Assembly: GCA_973895155.1 (NCBI GenBank)
Contig: OZ316894.1
Span: 18,290,001-18,354,000, forward strand
Reading direction: 5' to 3'
Source of the DNA: Marsupella aquatica
Taxonomy: Eukaryota; Marchantiophyta
Length of the DNA stretch: 64,000 nucleotides
The notes beneath the pieces are model-generated. The model was not told where the DNA came from. It made no database searches and saw nothing but the letters and a program-made list of their open reading frames with translations. Within the stretch, counting starts at the first letter, position 1. Every line of letters starts with the position of its first letter. Shown one piece after another: positions 61,190 to 64,000 of this stretch. A program made the translations under genes and the position numbers.

Positions 61190-61650
61190 TGGTCACCCTG
61201 ACTGTCCCGGCCCGGCCATGACTACTGCCCGGTCCGAGCTGGCCTGCCCCTGAAGCACCCCGGTAAAACCCCCTGACCCGACCTCCCCGGCCCAACTTGC
61301 CCGGCAAAACCCCTCGGTTCCGGTCCCCGACCTCCCCGGCCCCATGCCCCAGTCTCCCCTTCCTGAACTCCCCTTCCCCGGCCGCATCCCCTGAGCTCCC
61401 CTTCCCAAGCTCCCCTTCCCCAGGCCGGCAGGTTCGGGAGGAGAGGGGGGAGGGAGTTCCGGAGTTCGGGAGGAGGGGAGGGGAGAGGAGGGGAGCGGGG
61501 GAGAGGAGGGAGGAGGGGGGTTCGGGAGGAAGGGGGCCCGGCCTGGCCCCGGACCCGGGACGGGGCAGGTCCGGGTGAGAGGCCGGGTGCGGGGCAGGGC
61601 CGGGTTCAGGGAGGGGTAGGGTGGCAAGGTCCAGGATGAGGCCAGGTCTT
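61190..61650. repeat. GC-rich minisatellite block with strand switch (C-rich then G-rich)
   Basis: About 460 bases of very high GC in AT-rich surroundings. The left half (61190-61432) is C-rich, with recurring CTCCCCTTCC and ACCTCCCCGGCCC phrases. The right half (61433-61650) is G-rich, with GTTCGGGAGGAG and GGGGAGAGG phrases. The halves are similar when one is reverse-complemented, like a loose inverted repeat centred near 61432. Long Pro/Gly/Arg ORFs on both strands are products of the composition. Confidence 0.85.
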
Positions 61651-64000
61651 GGTCGGGAATGGTTTGGGCAGTCACTTCAAACCTGGAATTGTGGGTTTCA
61701 TTGGATGGATCGGAGCCTCCCACATCATCTGCAATATTGATATATTGATAGGACTAGTACAACCCCAAAACTTAAGAAAAATCAAAATAAACTGAATATT
61801 TTATCCCTATTAATCTGAAATGTTCAAAAAATGGTTTTGTAACCTATTTTTGTTTTAAGTCTGAAATTGGATTTGAAAGTCTCCAATATTCTTTTACAAA
61901 AAAAGGTAGTCCCCTGTAACCAGTAAAATGAACTTATGTTTGGTCACCTGTAGTGTGTCTTTCTAATGGAAGTTCGAGGGGGCATGCAAAATGTTTCTTC
62001 CCTTTTCTGTACGTTTGTCTCACACAATAACTTCACCTGTATCTGTTTTGATCTCTTTGAAATCAAGGAACACACGTACAGGCCCACGCACCTTGAGGTG
62101 GATATATAGTAGTAGTTGGAGCTAGATCAGACAAGACTGAACAATAAAGAAAATGAATCGAAGTACACTATTTATACCCAATATCAACAATCAATCTTGC
62201 CATTTGGGGTGATGGATCCCTGAAAATTAATTTATGGTTGCTTTATCCCACAGCATGCTGCATGTCGCTGTCCAAATCATGCGCTTTGATATAAAGTTAA
62301 ATCCGAGGATTGAGACCTCTTTTGTTGTTCCGAAGGCTATTAATGGGTTTAATGCTAGGCCATTTGTGTGGGAGAGGGGAGGTGCAGGGCTTAAAAACCC
62401 TTGGAGGTGTAGTGCTTTTTACACCCCCAACCAAAAGTGGAGTTCAGACAACGTTTGACAAGTCTGAAAAAAGATAATGAATATTTGTTTAAATTGTGTT
62501 ACATTGTCCATTGCAATTAATGTTAGTCACACTAATTTTGTAATAGCCCTTTAAATTTAAGTCTCACATAAAATAGTGTGAATCTAGTTATGTAGATGTC
62601 ACACTAACAAGAATTCACACAAAATGACAGTCACTTTTGGTCTCACTAATTGAGGTCTTTGCCTTGAATACACTGAGAATAGAGGCATAAAACTGAGACT
62701 AAAGCAGACTCTCAATACACAATAAATAATGTGACTTAATATACTTACTTAATCTGATTCGGGTTAGAAAAGAATGTTCACATAATTTAGTGAGTCAGTC
62801 TAATTTTGGTGTCACATTAAATATACTCACACTATTTTAGGTGGACAGTGTACCTAGTTCGTATTCTGATCCTGGTTTTGACTCTCGAGTGTTGAATAAG
62901 GTTTTCATGTGGAGGAAAAATTAAACTGAATCTAACCGAAGGTTGACTATCTTGATCCGGTCCCACTGTTTTGACCCTTTAGCGAATAATAAGTATCCAT
63001 TTCGAGAAACACTACCCATCTAATCAAAGAATTAATGACAAACTTGATATGGAAAAGAACGACACATTGCGGCTCAAAAAGATAGAGATAGTTGAGCTTC
63101 TCTGAACTAAGTGCTAGATTCGATGAAATCTACTTGACTGGTGTTATTTATATACATGGTCTTGTTGTCAGCAAGAAAACAACCTCATTAGATTTCAGGG
63201 TGACTGTGACCTTCTCTAACCAATAACTACGTCGAAATTCGTTCGTATAACAAGATTCTCGAGAGGACCCTCTTAAATAATCCTGTCCTCCAGTTCATCA
63301 GCATGTATGCTTCTATTTTAGCTCCGTGCAGTTCCGTATGTTTGTTGACTTAATAAATGCATTTTGTACGTGATTTTGAGCATAGCCTTAGGGGATTAGT
63401 GCTCATGTCTTGGTCTCGTGCAAACCTGGATTCCAATCTGATTGTTGCTCATTTTCCTCGGTTCTGCGGCTGGTCTGTGAGTATATAGTTGAATGGTGGA
63501 TCCAGTAATTGACATTAATCGAAACGACAAGGTACGTGCATATATACTACGACCTACATACTCTCGACTCGATCTCGATAAAACCAACAGTCACGAGTCC
63601 GGGAGGGTTGGAATTGGAATCTACCTTCGTTGACAAGAACAGTAGCCAGTAGACACAGATTCTCTGGGGATCCCATGCCTCGTCGTCAGCCCACTAGCTA
63701 ACCCTTTTTTTTCTTCGAAAATTCAATGGTTGCGGGCTAGGGATCAAACTTGACACAGCAACAGTACGTGGAAAGACTGTTCGAGCTTTTTGCTGCAGAG
63801 AGAAGGGAGATCGAGCTGCACCGTGGGTATGGAACCGACCACTCAATAGACATCGACGCGTTACAGCGTTCCTCGGTTTTTGCTCCCGCGCATACATCAG
63901 ACGCAGGCTTTGCGTGGCTTCCCGAAGGTCCATGCATCAATGATTTTTTGTGCACCACTGACAACCTTTTCGCCCCCCCTACTCTCGCCGTTTTGGATTT
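61651..64000. other. intergenic DNA
   Basis: No gene recognised. From 62500 to 62850 short phrases such as GTCACACTAA and CTCACACTATTTTA recur, perhaps the remains of a small element. At the window end a basic minus ORF (63933-63694) has no domain; a gene starting beyond the window cannot be excluded. Confidence 0.45.

Noticed and set aside
61193-61723. 176-aa minus ORF and overlapping plus ORF, Pro/Gly/Arg-rich
   Set aside because: They come from very high GC and short repeats lacking stop codons; there is no domain or start context.
63390-63460. tRNA-like stretch with GGATTCCAATC
   Set aside because: The T-loop consensus GGTTCGAATCC and a matching acceptor stem are not present.
1-64000. 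LTR retrotransposon, CRISPR array, rRNA or viral genes
   Set aside because: No reverse transcriptase, integrase or capsid motifs, no spaced palindromic repeat array and no rRNA segments were seen. The tandem repeats have no unique spacers.

Overview
This window looks like nuclear DNA of a land plant, most likely a non-seed plant such as a liverwort or moss. Genes are sparse (five supported genes plus two decayed ones in 64 kb). They have GT-AG introns and encode plant proteins: a plastid omega-3 desaturase, SOSEKI, a SKIP14-type F-box protein and a RBL12-type mitochondrial rhomboid. Most of the rest is AT-rich intergenic sequence full of diverged tandem and dispersed repeats. The bryophyte guess is an inference from gene density and gene structure. 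No sequence here names the species.

Layout. (1) 1-1023: intergenic, with a 109-bp tandem duplication. (2) 1024-4604, minus strand: an eight-exon rhomboid protease gene assembled by hand, with CT-rich tandem repeats in its leader. (3) 4.6-17.1 kb: intergenic and repeat-rich. (4) 17943-19304, plus: an intact single-exon plastid omega-3 fatty acid desaturase with a TATA-like box and a duplicated upstream segment carrying CACGTGG. (5) 19.3-27.4 kb: intergenic, with a 190-bp tandem array and copies of a dispersed repeat. (6) 27460-28034, plus: a broken RabE/Rab8-type GTPase gene. (7) 28992-30029, minus: an intact single-exon gene for a conserved, probably plastid-targeted protein. (8) 30.0-33.5 kb: repeats, including an 84-bp tandem array. 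(9) 33521-34308: a weak two-exon candidate. (10) 34942-36218, plus: a two-exon SKIP14-like F-box gene. (11) 37440-39347, minus: a pseudogene of the DNA polymerase delta catalytic subunit. (12) 39.4-53.8 kb: intergenic. (13) 53823-57417, minus: a six-exon SOSEKI gene. (14) 57.4-64 kb: intergenic, with a very GC-rich skewed block at 61.2-61.65 kb.

The genes do not form a pathway or cluster; they are ordinary, independently transcribed plant loci. I found no novel multi-gene system, rRNA, convincing tRNA, CRISPR or intact transposon. The most informative results are two multi-exon genes (RBL12, SOSEKI) whose exons are too short to stand out as ORFs, and two pseudogenes (POLD1, RabE) that are visible only when translated across frameshifts.
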